A stretch of 64,000 nt of DNA from Saccharopolyspora rosea (GTDB lineage Bacteria > Actinomycetota > Actinomycetes > Mycobacteriales > Pseudonocardiaceae), in contig NZ_CP102826.1 of assembly GCF_025643595.1 (NCBI RefSeq), positions 4,836,001 to 4,900,000 on the forward strand, read 5' to 3'. Each line of letters begins with the position of its first letter. Within the stretch, counting starts at the first letter, position 1. Below, in pieces: positions 1 to 8,075 of the stretch. The notes under the pieces were generated by a model. It had not been told where the DNA came from and made no database searches. It saw only the letters and a program-made list of their open reading frames with translations. A program made the translations under genes and the position numbers.

Positions 1-37
1 GTGGTGGTGTTCGCCTCACTGCCGAGAAAGACCAACT

Positions 38-68
38 TGACCTGGTGACTCTTGCGAGCGAACATTAC
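38..68 (+). promoter_or_regulatory. Putative bldD promoter with an overlapping palindrome
   Basis: A TTGACC element at 37-42 lies about 20 bases before CATTAC at 63-68 and could be the -35/-10 pair for bldD. The palindrome TGAC-CTG-GTGA (38-48) overlaps the -35. BldD proteins bind TNAC...GTNA palindromes and repress their own gene in Streptomyces. The spacing here is 3 rather than the usual 5 bases, so autoregulation is an inference. Confidence 0.35.
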
Positions 69-144
69 TCTCCGTATCGATCTGAGCGTGACTCCCCGGT
101 CGCCGTTATCGGCTGACGGGGCGAATGAAACGGAGAAACGCCAC

Positions 145-633
145 ATGGGCGACTACGCCAAGGCGCTGGGCAGCAAGCTCCGCGCTATCCGCCAGCAGCA
201 GGGTCTCTCGCTGCACGGCGTCGAGCAGAAGTCAGGCGGGCGGTGGAAGGCCGTGGTCGTCGGGTCCTATGAGCGCGGCGACCGCGCGGTGACCGTGCAG
301 AAGCTGGCCGAGCTGGCCGACTTCTACGGGGTCCCGGTCGCGGAACTGCTCCCGGAGGGCCGCGTGCCGTCCGGCGCCGAGCCCGCCACCAAGGTCGTGA
401 TCAACCTGGAGCGGCTTCAGCAGCTCCCCGCCGAGAAGGTCGGGCCATTGGCCCGCTACGCGGCGACGATCCAGAGCCAGCGCGGCGACTACAACGGCAA
501 GGTGCTGTCCATCCGCACCGAGGACCTGCGATCCCTGGCCATCATCTACGACATGACGCCGGGAGAGCTCACCGAGCAGCTGATCGACTGGGGTGTGCTC
601 CCGCCAGAAGCGCGCCCGGCCCGGGAGGAGTGA
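145..633 (+). CDS. bldD: BldD, c-di-GMP-responsive master developmental regulator
   Basis: This 162-residue protein is a DNA-binding repressor that controls the switch from vegetative growth to development in actinomycetes. The N-terminal XRE-type helix-turn-helix covers about residues 8-75. The C-terminal domain carries the bipartite c-di-GMP signature RGD (about 113-115), eight residues, then RTED (about 124-127); in Streptomyces RxD-X8-RxxD binds tetrameric c-di-GMP, which drives dimerisation. The ATG at 145 was chosen over an upstream in-frame start because the MGDYAKALG beginning is characteristic of BldD and a GGAG lies 10 bases upstream. It is convergent with nusB, with a strong shared terminator between them. 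BldD lying next to nusB-efp is common in actinobacteria. Confidence 0.95.
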   Translation: MGDYAKALGSKLRAIRQQQGLSLHGVEQKSGGRWKAVVVGSYERGDRAVTVQKLAELADFYGVPVAELLPEGRVPSGAEPATKVVINLERLQQLPAEKVGPLARYAATIQSQRGDYNGKVLSIRTEDLRSLAIIYDMTPGELTEQLIDWGVLPPEARPAREE

Positions 634-640
634 GAACCGT

Positions 641-667
641 GGCCCGGCCTCCCCTCGGGGCCGGGCC
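641..667 (+). terminator. GC-rich hairpin just after bldD
   Basis: GGCCCGG pairs with CCGGGCC and CCCC pairs with GGGG inside it, eight bases after the bldD stop codon. It probably works together with the stronger hairpin at 681-716. Confidence 0.45.
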
Positions 668-680
668 ACCAGTTCACGAC

Positions 681-716
681 GAAGGCACCCCTGCCGACTC
701 CGGCAGGGGTGCCTTC
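681..716. terminator. Bidirectional terminator between bldD and nusB
   Basis: A perfect 16-bp stem (681-696 with 701-716) closes a 4-base loop between the convergent ends of bldD and nusB. The stem starts GAAGGCACCCC and ends with its exact reverse complement. There is no long T tract, as is usual for actinobacterial terminators. Confidence 0.8.
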
Positions 717-751
717 CGCTGTCCGAGGGGGCCCACCGATGCGGCGGGCGG

Positions 752-1186
752 TCACTGCTCCCCCGCGCGCACCGCCTTGCGCAGGCGGGCGCTGATCCCC
801 GAGATGCGGCCGAGGACGCCGTTGACGAACCGCGGCGAGTCGTCCGTCGACAGCGCCTTCACCAGCTCGACCGCCTCGTCGATGGCCACCGGCGAGGGCA
901 CGTCGTCGGCCCACAGCAGCTCGTAGAGCCCCAGCCGGAGCACCGCGCGGTCGACCGCGGGCATGCGCGCCAGCGTCCAGCCCTCGGCGTGCTGGGTGAG
1001 CAGCTCGTCGATGCGCTCCCGGTTCGCCGTCACCCCCTCGACGAGGGTGATCGTGTACTCGGCGACCGGCGGCACCTCCGCGGCGCCCACCCGGTCCGCC
1101 AGCAGCGTGACCGGATCCATGTCGCGCTGATCGGCCTCGTAGAGGATGTCCACGGCGCGTTTGCGCGCCTTGCTGCGAGAACCCAC
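752..1186 (-). CDS. nusB: Transcription antitermination factor NusB
   Basis: NusB is 144 residues of all-helical RNA-binding protein. With NusE (S10) it binds boxA of rRNA leaders and supports antitermination of rRNA operons. The sequence shows the usual basic N terminus (GSRSKARKRAVDILYEAD) and the conserved C-terminal region with DEAVELVK and FVNGVLGRI. It is the last gene of the pepQ-efp-nusB run, 36 bases after efp, and ends at the terminator shared with bldD. Length and motifs are normal for the family. Confidence 0.95.
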   Translation of the reverse strand: MGSRSKARKRAVDILYEADQRDMDPVTLLADRVGAAEVPPVAEYTITLVEGVTANRERIDELLTQHAEGWTLARMPAVDRAVLRLGLYELLWADDVPSPVAIDEAVELVKALSTDDSPRFVNGVLGRISGISARLRKAVRAGEQ

Positions 1187-1222
1187 CTCACACCCTCTTT
1201 CCGGACGCGGCCACCGGGCCGG

Positions 1223-1789
1223 TCACTTGGTGCTGACGCGGCTGAGGTAACGGCCGTCCCGCGGGTCGACCTTCACCTTGTCGCCGGTGTTGATGAACAA
1301 CGGGACCTGGACCTCGGCGCCGGTCTCCAGCTGCGCGGGCTTGGTGCCGCCGGTGGAGCGGTCGCCCTGCACGCCCGGGTCGGTGTGCGCGATGTTCAGC
1401 TCGACCGCGGCGGGCAGCTCGACGTACAGCGGGTTGCTCTCGTGGCGCGCGACCACGACGTTGGTGTTCTCCAGCATGAAGTTCGCCGCCGTGCCCACCA
1501 CGTCCGCGGACACGCCGACCTGGTCGTAGGTGTCGGGGTCCATGAAGTAGTACTCGCTGCCGTCGGTGTACAGGTAGGTCATCTCGCGGCGGTCGACGTT
1601 GGCCGTGTCGACCTTGACCCCGGCGTTGAACGTCTTGTCGACCACCTTGCCGGAGAGGACGTTCTTCAGGGTGGTCCGCACGAAGGCGCCACCCTTGCCG
1701 GGCTTGACGTGCTGGAAGTTGACGACGGTCCACAATTGGCCGTCGAGGTTCAGCACCATTCCGTTCTTGAGGTCGTTCGTGGTCGCCAC
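1223..1789 (-). CDS. efp: Translation elongation factor P
   Basis: EF-P is 188 residues in three beta-barrel domains. It binds between the P and E sites and relieves ribosome stalling at polyproline. The domain-I loop reads KPGKGGAF, placing Lys32 at the tip where many bacteria carry a modification. No lysylation genes (epmA/epmB) are seen in this window, and which modification, if any, is used cannot be told from sequence. The GGAGAGAT just upstream of the ATG supports the start. It lies between pepQ and nusB on the same strand, the usual actinobacterial order. Confidence 0.95.
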   Translation of the reverse strand: MATTNDLKNGMVLNLDGQLWTVVNFQHVKPGKGGAFVRTTLKNVLSGKVVDKTFNAGVKVDTANVDRREMTYLYTDGSEYYFMDPDTYDQVGVSADVVGTAANFMLENTNVVVARHESNPLYVELPAAVELNIAHTDPGVQGDRSTGGTKPAQLETGAEVQVPLFINTGDKVKVDPRDGRYLSRVSTK

Positions 1790-1870
1790 GTTCGGGATCT
1801 CTCCTGTGGTGATGGCTTGCGGGCAGGTTCCGTCGGTGCGCGCTGCGGGGCCGCCGACGCGATCGGCGCG

Positions 1871-2980
1871 TCAGACTTCCACGAGCTCCTTGGTCGTCAG
1901 CGTGAGGAGCTCCGCGGTGCTGGGACGCACGACCAGCGTGTCCTCGATGCGGACACCGCCCTGCCCCGCCAGGTAGACGCCGGGCTCGACGGTGACCGCC
2001 ATCCCTGGCCTGATTCTACCGTCCCCCCGCTGGGACAACGCCGGTGCCTCGTGGATCTCCAGCCCCACGCCGTGCCCGAGGCCGTGCATGAAGTTGTCGC
2101 CGTACCCGGCGTCGTCGATGACGTCCCGGGCGGCCGTGTCCACCTCCCGCACGTCGGCGCCGTCCCGCAGCGCGGCGCGTCCCGCCGCCTGCGCGCGCTG
2201 CACCAGCGCGTAGACCTCGCGCTGCCAGTCGGCGGCGCGGCCGAGCACCACGGTGCGGGTCATGTCCGAGTGGTAGCCGTCCACGAGGGCGCCGAAGTCC
2301 AGCTTCACGAAGTCGCCCGCGGCCAGCACCGCGTCGGTCGGGCGGTGGTGCGGGACGGCCGAATGCGCCCCGGCGGCCACGATCGTGTCGAACGACGGTC
2401 CGGCGGCGCCCTGGTCGAGCATCCGGCTCTCCAGCTCCCGCGCCACCTCCAGCTCGGTCCGGCCGGGCCGCAGGCCGCCGTGCTCGATGAGATCGGCCAG
2501 CGCGCGGTCGGCGGCGGCGCAGGCCATCCGCAACGCCTCGATCTCGGCCTCGTCCTTGATCAGCCGCAGCTGCTCGACGAGTCCCGGAGCGCGCACCAGC
2601 TCGCCGCCGCCGGCGGCCGCGGCGAGGACGTCGAGCCCGTCGACGGTGACGTGCTGGCTCTCGAAACCCACCCGCCGGTACCGCGCGGTGTCGGCACCGA
2701 CGCGCCCGGCCAGCGCCAGGTCGCTGGCCCGCTCGATGACCCGCTCCAGGTCCGGCACCTGCTCGGCGGCCTGCGTCTGGTACCGGCCGTCGGTGCAGAA
2801 CACGGTCCGCTCCTCGGTCCCGGGCTCGTCGGCGGCGTGCACCAGCAGCGCGGCGTTGGACCCGGTGAAGCCGGTCAGGTAGCGGATGTTGAGCAGGTCG
2901 GTCACCAGCATCGCGTCCAGGTCCCGCTCCCGGAGGCCGGTGCGGAGGGCGTGACGTCGGCGGGCGTGCGATTCGGGCAT
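1871..2980 (-). CDS. pepQ: M24 family Xaa-Pro aminopeptidase (PepQ/PepP-like)
   Basis: This cytoplasmic metallopeptidase of 369 residues removes an N-terminal residue next to proline. An N-terminal creatinase-like domain (about 1-135) precedes the pita-bread catalytic domain. The five dinuclear-metal ligands are all visible: Asp228 and Asp239 (LDFGA and HSDMTR), His303 (GHGVGL), Glu332 (VEPGVY) and Glu346 (RIEDT). The frame stays open far upstream, but the ATG at 2980 opens the family's normal length and begins MPESHARRR. Its place before efp is conserved. A choice between dipeptidase and aminopeptidase specificity cannot be made from sequence. Confidence 0.9.
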   Translation of the reverse strand: MPESHARRRHALRTGLRERDLDAMLVTDLLNIRYLTGFTGSNAALLVHAADEPGTEERTVFCTDGRYQTQAAEQVPDLERVIERASDLALAGRVGADTARYRRVGFESQHVTVDGLDVLAAAAGGGELVRAPGLVEQLRLIKDEAEIEALRMACAAADRALADLIEHGGLRPGRTELEVARELESRMLDQGAAGPSFDTIVAAGAHSAVPHHRPTDAVLAAGDFVKLDFGALVDGYHSDMTRTVVLGRAADWQREVYALVQRAQAAGRAALRDGADVREVDTAARDVIDDAGYGDNFMHGLGHGVGLEIHEAPALSQRGDGRIRPGMAVTVEPGVYLAGQGGVRIEDTLVVRPSTAELLTLTTKELVEV

Positions 2981-3094
2981 GTTCCGGAGCCTAACGCGCC
3001 GGGACCGCGCGCGGACCCGGGAAAGCCACCGCGACGGGAAGCCGCCACGGCCTTGCGCAGCGGCGTTGTCGGCCCCCAGCGCTACCGTCGGGAC

Positions 3095-3619
3095 ATGGCT
3101 GACGAGCTGTCGTGGAGCACCGTGGCCAGCCCCGTCGGGGAGTTGACGGTGCTCGCCACCGGGACGGGAGTGCGCCGGGTGGTGTTCGGCGGCCCGCGCG
3201 CGGTGCTCGACGAATTCCCCGGGGCACGACCGGAAACCGGCCCGGCGGCCGAGGCCGCGCGCCAGCTCCGCGAGTACTTCGCGCAGCGGCGCCGGGAGTT
3301 CGACGTGCCGGTGGACTGGACGGGTCTGGAGGGCCTGCGCCTGCACGTGCTGCGCACCCTGCGGGAGCTGGTGCCGTTCGGGGAGACGGTGAGCTACCGG
3401 CGGCTCGCGGAGCTGTCCGGGCGCCCGGAGGCGGCCCGCGCGGTCGGCGCGATCATGGGCGGCAACCCGGTGCCGCTGCTCGTGCCGTGCCACCGGGTGC
3501 TGGCCAGCGGCGGCGGGCTCGGCGGCTTCGGCCCTGGCCTGGCGGCCAAGCGACGCCTGCTCGTCCTGGAGGGCAGCCTGGAACCGACCCTGCTGGAGCT
3601 CGACCTGCTGGGTCCGTAG
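3095..3619 (+). CDS. ogt: Methylated-DNA--protein-cysteine methyltransferase (Ogt)
   Basis: This 174-residue suicide repair protein transfers an alkyl group from O6-alkylguanine to its own cysteine. The active-site motif PCHRV is present with the acceptor Cys132, preceded by the helix-turn-helix and arginine-finger segment (GRPEAARAVGAIMGGNP). The start ATG gives the normal N terminus SWSTVASPVGELTVLA. It is divergent from pepQ and lies alone. A degenerate copy of the intergenic repeat family begins right after its stop codon. Confidence 0.93.
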   Translation: MADELSWSTVASPVGELTVLATGTGVRRVVFGGPRAVLDEFPGARPETGPAAEAARQLREYFAQRRREFDVPVDWTGLEGLRLHVLRTLRELVPFGETVSYRRLAELSGRPEAARAVGAIMGGNPVPLLVPCHRVLASGGGLGGFGPGLAAKRRLLVLEGSLEPTLLELDLLGP

Positions 3620-3692
3620 GTTCCGCCGCCGCGCCGGACGAGTTCGAAGACAGCTTCCGAGGTCCCGCCACGCGAATGAAGTCGAAGACTCA
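3620..3692. repeat. Short degenerate copy (D) of the dispersed intergenic repeat
   Basis: The stretch GGTTCCGCCGCCG...ACGAGTTCGAAGACAG matches the right part of the repeat at 13768-13811. The opposite end GTCGAAGACTCA runs into the stop codon of the next gene. The middle is mostly lost. It fills the whole gap between the convergent ogt and the methyltransferase-like gene. Confidence 0.6.
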
Positions 3693-4361
3693 CTCCCGCG
3701 TCGCGAGGAACACGTGGTACGTGGTCTCCCTGTTGTCCAGCGTGACCGGGACGGCGAGTTCCCGGGAGTCGCCGAAGACCTCGTCCAGCGCGGCGGACAG
3801 CTCCGGCGAGGTGTCGGCCGACCAGACCGCCAGCGTGCCCCCGGGGCGCAGCCGGGCCCGGCACAGCGCGAGGAAGTCGCGCCGGTACAGGTCGGCGTTG
3901 CCGTCGTAGACGAGGTAGCCGGGGCCGTTGTCGACGTCGAGCAGCACCACGTCGACGCTGTCGGCGGGCGTCGCGGCGAGCACGTCGGCGACGTCGCCGA
4001 CGGCGATGGTGACGCGCTCGTCGGCGACGGCTCCGGCGGTGTCCGGGACGAGTCCGCGCCGGTGCCAGTCGACGAGGTCGGGTTCGATCTCGGCGACCCG
4101 CGCCGACCGGACGCGGGGGTCGCCGAGCACCTCGCGCAGCGTGAAACCGAGCCCGAGACCGCCGATGAGCACGTCGAGGCCGCCGGACCGGTGCACCTGC
4201 GCCAGCGTCGCGGTCGCCAGCAGCCGTTCGGTGTCGGTGTGCGCGGTGTCCATCACGAACACGCCGTTGACGCGCAGCTCCAGTGCCGCGTCCCGGCGGG
4301 ACAGCACGATCTCGCCCCGCTCGCTGCGGGCGCGTGCGACGTGGTCGGACATCGTCCACAC
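3690..4361 (-). CDS. Spermidine-synthase-like methyltransferase-fold protein
   Basis: The 223-residue protein has the Rossmann fold of the spermidine synthase family: a GGLGLGF glycine-rich loop, an acidic AEIEPDL that would hold the ribose of (decarboxylated) AdoMet, and LLDVDNGPGYLVYDGNADLY where SpeE has its catalytic aspartate region. It is shorter than true SpeE (about 280) and lacks the usual N-terminal beta-domain, so polyamine synthesis is unproven. The GTG at 4361 gives the longest form; an ATG at 4352 is an alternative and neither has a clear Shine-Dalgarno. It follows the MFS gene by 7 bases and is probably co-transcribed with it. Confidence 0.75.
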   Translation of the reverse strand: MWTMSDHVARARSERGEIVLSRRDAALELRVNGVFVMDTAHTDTERLLATATLAQVHRSGGLDVLIGGLGLGFTLREVLGDPRVRSARVAEIEPDLVDWHRRGLVPDTAGAVADERVTIAVGDVADVLAATPADSVDVVLLDVDNGPGYLVYDGNADLYRRDFLALCRARLRPGGTLAVWSADTSPELSAALDEVFGDSRELAVPVTLDNRETTYHVFLATRE

Positions 4362-4368
4362 CGTACAG

Positions 4369-5655
4369 TCACGCGGACCCGGCGGTGACCGGCTCCCGCT
4401 CCTGCCGGCCCGACCGGCGCACCGACACCGAGAAGACCGTCGCGAGCAGGCACAGCAGCCCTGCGCCGTACCAGGCGGCGGCGTAGTCGCCGAACCGGTC
4501 GCGCACCAGCCCCGCGACGCCCGCGACGACCGCGGCGCCGACCTGGTGGGAGGCGAAGACCCAACCGAAGACCAGCGCCGCGCGCTGGCCGAACCGCTCG
4601 CGGCACAGCGCCATCGTCGGCGGCACGGTGGCCACCCAGTCGAGGCCGTAGAACACCACGAACAGCACCATGTCCGCGCCGACGGACGGGGCGAACAGCG
4701 TCGGCAGCACGAACAGCGAGAACCCGCGCAGCGTGTAGTAGACGGCCAGCAGCAGTCGCGGGTTGACCCGGTCGGTCAGCCATCCGGACGCCACCGTGCC
4801 GAGGACGTCGAACACGCCGATCACCGACAGCAGCCCGGCGGCCGCAGTGGGCGGCATGCCGTGGTCGTGCGCGGCGGGCACGAAGTGCGTGTTGACCAGT
4901 CCGTTGGTGCTCGCGCCGCAGATCGCGAAACCGCCTGCCAGCAACCAGAACGCGGGCACCTTCGCGGCGTCGCGCACGGTGCGCAGCGCCAGCGCGGCGG
5001 CGTTTCCGGGGTCGGGCGGCGGTTCGGGAGCGCCTTCCGGCGCGCCGTAGGCGGTGGTGCCCAGATCGCTCGGGTGGTCGCGCATCAGCAGCAGCACCAG
5101 CACGACGACGGCCAGCGCCGCGGCGGTGACGGTCAGCGCGGCGGCGCGCCAGCCCGCCGCACCGGTCAGGTAGGCGACCAGCGGCAGGAAGACCAGCTGC
5201 CCCGTCGCGCTGGCGGCGGTGAGCACGCCGCTGACCAGACCGCGCCGGACCAGGAACCACCGGTCGACCACTGTGGACACGAACGCCAGCGCCATCGAAC
5301 CGGTGCCCAGCCCGACCAGCAGTCCCCAGCACAGCACCAGCTGCCAGCTCGCGGTCATGAACACCGTGGCACCGCTCCCGGCGGCCACCAGCAGCAGCGC
5401 GGCGACCGTGACCCGGCGGATGCCGAACCGGGCCATCAGCGCGGCGGCGAACGGTGCGGTGAGCCCGTACAGCAGCAGGTTCAGCGACACCGCGAACGAG
5501 ATGGTGCTGTGCGGCCAGCCGAACTCGCGGTGCAGCGGGTCCATGAACACACCGGGCACCGAGCGGAACGCGGCGGCCCCGAGCAGGGCGACGAAGGAGA
5601 CGAACGCGACCCACCACGCCGGGTGGACGCGCCTCGCGGTTGCCGAAGCGATCAC
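4369..5655 (-). CDS. MFS transporter
   Basis: This 428-residue integral membrane protein has about twelve hydrophobic segments in two halves, separated by a hydrophilic loop near residues 205-225 (DLGTTAYG...). The loop after helix 2 (ARFGIRRV) resembles the MFS signature. The pattern resembles monocarboxylate or oxalate/formate-type MFS permeases, but the substrate is unknown. It starts with GTG at 5655 and is divergent from the GlxA-type regulator, with 71 bases between them. That arrangement suggests the regulator controls this transporter and the downstream methyltransferase-like gene. Confidence 0.85.
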   Translation of the reverse strand: MIASATARRVHPAWWVAFVSFVALLGAAAFRSVPGVFMDPLHREFGWPHSTISFAVSLNLLLYGLTAPFAAALMARFGIRRVTVAALLLVAAGSGATVFMTASWQLVLCWGLLVGLGTGSMALAFVSTVVDRWFLVRRGLVSGVLTAASATGQLVFLPLVAYLTGAAGWRAAALTVTAAALAVVVLVLLLMRDHPSDLGTTAYGAPEGAPEPPPDPGNAAALALRTVRDAAKVPAFWLLAGGFAICGASTNGLVNTHFVPAAHDHGMPPTAAAGLLSVIGVFDVLGTVASGWLTDRVNPRLLLAVYYTLRGFSLFVLPTLFAPSVGADMVLFVVFYGLDWVATVPPTMALCRERFGQRAALVFGWVFASHQVGAAVVAGVAGLVRDRFGDYAAAWYGAGLLCLLATVFSVSVRRSGRQEREPVTAGSA

Positions 5656-5726
5656 GCCTGCCAGCGTCGCCGGCCGGTTCGGGGGCCACGAGTGGCCGGG
5701 AGGACAACATCCGGGAAAATCGGGCC

Positions 5727-6692
5727 ATGACCGAACCGCACCGGGTCGTCGTGCTCGGCATCTCCGACGTCATCGGGTTCGACGTGGCCATTCCACCGCA
5801 GATCTTCGGCGCCGCGCAGGATTCCGAGCACCGCCCGCTCTACGACGTGCGGGTGCTCAGCCTCGACGGTGGCCCGATCGGCACGACGAAGGGCTTCGCG
5901 ATCATGCCCGACCGGGACGCGGAGTTCCTGCGCGAACCGGACACGCTGGTCGTGCCCGGCACGCACCTGGCGGGGCCGCGCACGGACGGCAGCCTGCCGC
6001 CGGAGCTGGCCGAGTACCTCGCGGAGCTGCCCGCGGGCACCAGGATCATGTCGATCTGCACCGGCGCCTTCGTGCTGGCCGCGGCCGGCCTGCTGGACGG
6101 CAGACCGGCGACGACGCACTGGGCGCACGCGGACGGGTTCCGCCGCCTGTACCCGCGCGTCGACCTGCGTCCGGACGTGCTGTTCGTGGACGACGGCGAC
6201 GTGCTGTCCTCGGCCGGTGTGGCGGCCGGGATCGACCTGTGCCTGCACGTGATCCGCCGCGACCACGGCAGCGAGGTCGCCAACCGGGCGGCCCGCAGCA
6301 ACGTCGTCCCGCCGTGGCGCGAGGGCGGCCAGTCGCAGTTCGTCGAACGCCCGCTGCCCGACACCGGCGGGAACGGCACCGCACCGACCCGCGCGTGGAT
6401 GCTGGACCGGCTCGCCGAGCCGTTGACCCTGGACGCGCTCGCCGCGCACGCCCGGACGAGCGTGCGCACGTTCACCCGCCGGTTCCGCGAGGAGACCGGT
6501 ACCAGCCCGCTGGAGTGGTTGCTGCGGCAGCGCGTCGAGCACGCCCGGCACCTGCTGGAGTCCACCGACCTGCCGGTCGATGAGGTCGCCGAGCGCGCCG
6601 GGCTGACCGATGCCTCCTCGCTGCGCAAGCACCTGCGCCGACGGCTGGGCACCAGTCCGACGGCCTACCGCCGGACCTTCCGGCGGACCTGA
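5727..6692 (+). CDS. GlxA-type AraC-family regulator (DJ-1/PfpI plus HTH)
   Basis: This 321-residue transcription factor has an N-terminal DJ-1/PfpI domain (about 6-180) with the nucleophile-elbow-like SICTGAFVLAAAGLLDG. A C-terminal double AraC HTH (about 220-318) follows, with LDALAAHARTSVRTFTRRF in the first helix pair and DVAERAGLTDASSLRKHLRR in the second. The ATG at 5727 was taken because upstream codons run into the divergent MFS promoter. The domain pair is typical of regulators of catabolic genes that sense small metabolites. The effector here is unknown. Confidence 0.9.
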   Translation: MTEPHRVVVLGISDVIGFDVAIPPQIFGAAQDSEHRPLYDVRVLSLDGGPIGTTKGFAIMPDRDAEFLREPDTLVVPGTHLAGPRTDGSLPPELAEYLAELPAGTRIMSICTGAFVLAAAGLLDGRPATTHWAHADGFRRLYPRVDLRPDVLFVDDGDVLSSAGVAAGIDLCLHVIRRDHGSEVANRAARSNVVPPWREGGQSQFVERPLPDTGGNGTAPTRAWMLDRLAEPLTLDALAAHARTSVRTFTRRFREETGTSPLEWLLRQRVEHARHLLESTDLPVDEVAERAGLTDASSLRKHLRRRLGTSPTAYRRTFRRT

Positions 6693-6748
6693 GCGGGCTC
6701 GCCGTGCGCGGCGGCGCTGCGCCCCACGGCCACACCGGCTCCCGCGCA

Positions 6749-6823
6749 CCCAGATCGTCCACTGAGGACGTCCGACCTGGGCGTTGTCCGTTCTTGACCG
6801 GTTCGGTGCGCCGAACCGGTCAA
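6749..6823. terminator. Two adjacent hairpins between the AraC regulator and the glucanase gene
   Basis: CCCAG-AT-CGTCC pairs with GGACG-TCCGAC-CTGGG (6749-6781). A perfect 13-bp inverted repeat TTGACCGGTTCGG / CCGAACCGGTCAA with a 4-base loop follows at 6794-6823. The first may end the regulator transcript. The second could be either a terminator or an operator for the glucanase gene, 89 bases downstream. Confidence 0.5.
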
Positions 6824-6911
6824 CTCCCGGCGGCGGTTCGGCGGATTGGCGGGGTGTGTGCGCGATCTCACAATCGGGCACACCCGACTTCCCCGGCGAA
6901 AGGACTTCACC

Positions 6912-8072
6912 GTGTTCAACAGACGTTCGTTCCTCGGTGGACTCGCCGCCGCCTCGGTCGCGGTCCCCGTCCTCGGATCCGTCCCGGCGCTCGCGCGTCC
7001 CCGCCCCGCCGCCGCGTTGCCGCTGACGATCGTCAACGACACCGGCCACTTCGACAACACCTCGATCTGGTGCTACGTCGTGGGCGTGAACCCGGACACC
7101 GGCGAGCAGTCCCGGGTGACCCCGGACGGGCAGCTGAAGCCGGTGTCGCCCTCGGACAACGGGTCCGACGGGTTCGCCGACTACGCGATCGACCTGGCGG
7201 GCAGCGGCGACACCCAGCTGCAGTTGCCCGCGATGTCCGGGCGGATCTACTTCGCGCTCGGCGACAAGCTGAAGTTCAAGGTCGTCTCCGGCGGCGACGG
7301 CAAGCCCGCGCTGCAATACCCCGCGGGGTGGGTGCCCGACGACCCGAGCCACGGCGTGCTGCACGACTGCGTCGAGTTCACGCTCAAGTCCGACGGCATG
7401 TACTGCAACACGACGATGGTCGACATGTTCAGCGTGCCGCTGTCGATCCGGTTGCAGGGCTCGCAGGACCAGACGACGGGCAAGCTGGCCCCCGGCGCCC
7501 GGGACGCGATCTTCCGCGGCATCGGCGAGAAGTCCGAGTTCGCCAAGCTGCGGCAGGAGGACCTGCGGGTGGTCGCCCCGGGCCACGGCCTGGACCTGGG
7601 CCTGTTCCCGAAGGACTACTACGACTCGCACATCGACGCGGTGTGGAAGAAGTACGCCGGTGAGCGGCTGACCGTGCAGGCCGGGGACGGGCGGACCTTC
7701 ACCGGGCAGGTGTCCGGGGACCAGTTCGCCTTCGACGGCGGCGTCAAACCGTTCAGCCGTCCGTCCACTCGGGACGTGCTGTTCTGCGACGGGGCGCTGG
7801 CCGCGCCCAACGACGGGGTCACCGGGCCGGTCGCGGCGGCGCTCGGGGCCGGGTTCAACCGGTCCGTGCTGCTGCGCGCGACCGAGCAGCCCAGCGACGA
7901 CCCGAAGTCCTTCTACCAGGAGGACATCACCAACCACTACGCCAAGGTGATGCACGCCAACGCCGAGGACGGCAAGGCGTACGGGTTCGCCTTCGACGAC
8001 GTGGCGGGCTTCGCCTCCTACATCCAGGACGGCGCGCCGAAGTCGATCACCGTCACGCTGACCCGGTGGTGA
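6912..8072 (+). CDS. Secreted GH64 beta-1,3-glucanase
   Basis: This 386-residue extracellular hydrolase acts on beta-1,3-glucan of the laminaripentaose-producing type. A twin-arginine signal peptide is clear at the N terminus (NRRSFLGG followed by an alanine-rich core and AxA cleavage near residue 28), so it is exported folded by Tat. Glu155 and Asp171 sit 16 residues apart, the same spacing as the catalytic Glu154/Asp170 pair known for the Streptomyces matensis enzyme. The start is a GTG with AAAGGA seven bases upstream. It converges on the lipoprotein gene with only 3 bases between the stop codons. A role in attacking fungal or yeast walls is likely. Confidence 0.88.
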   Translation: MFNRRSFLGGLAAASVAVPVLGSVPALARPRPAAALPLTIVNDTGHFDNTSIWCYVVGVNPDTGEQSRVTPDGQLKPVSPSDNGSDGFADYAIDLAGSGDTQLQLPAMSGRIYFALGDKLKFKVVSGGDGKPALQYPAGWVPDDPSHGVLHDCVEFTLKSDGMYCNTTMVDMFSVPLSIRLQGSQDQTTGKLAPGARDAIFRGIGEKSEFAKLRQEDLRVVAPGHGLDLGLFPKDYYDSHIDAVWKKYAGERLTVQAGDGRTFTGQVSGDQFAFDGGVKPFSRPSTRDVLFCDGALAAPNDGVTGPVAAALGAGFNRSVLLRATEQPSDDPKSFYQEDITNHYAKVMHANAEDGKAYGFAFDDVAGFASYIQDGAPKSITVTLTRW

Positions 8073-8075
8073 CGG

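Noticed and set aside
593..3094. Long plus-strand frame across nusB, efp and pepQ
   Set aside because: It is the high-GC antisense shadow of three recognisable genes. Only the last part, from 3095, is a real gene (ogt).
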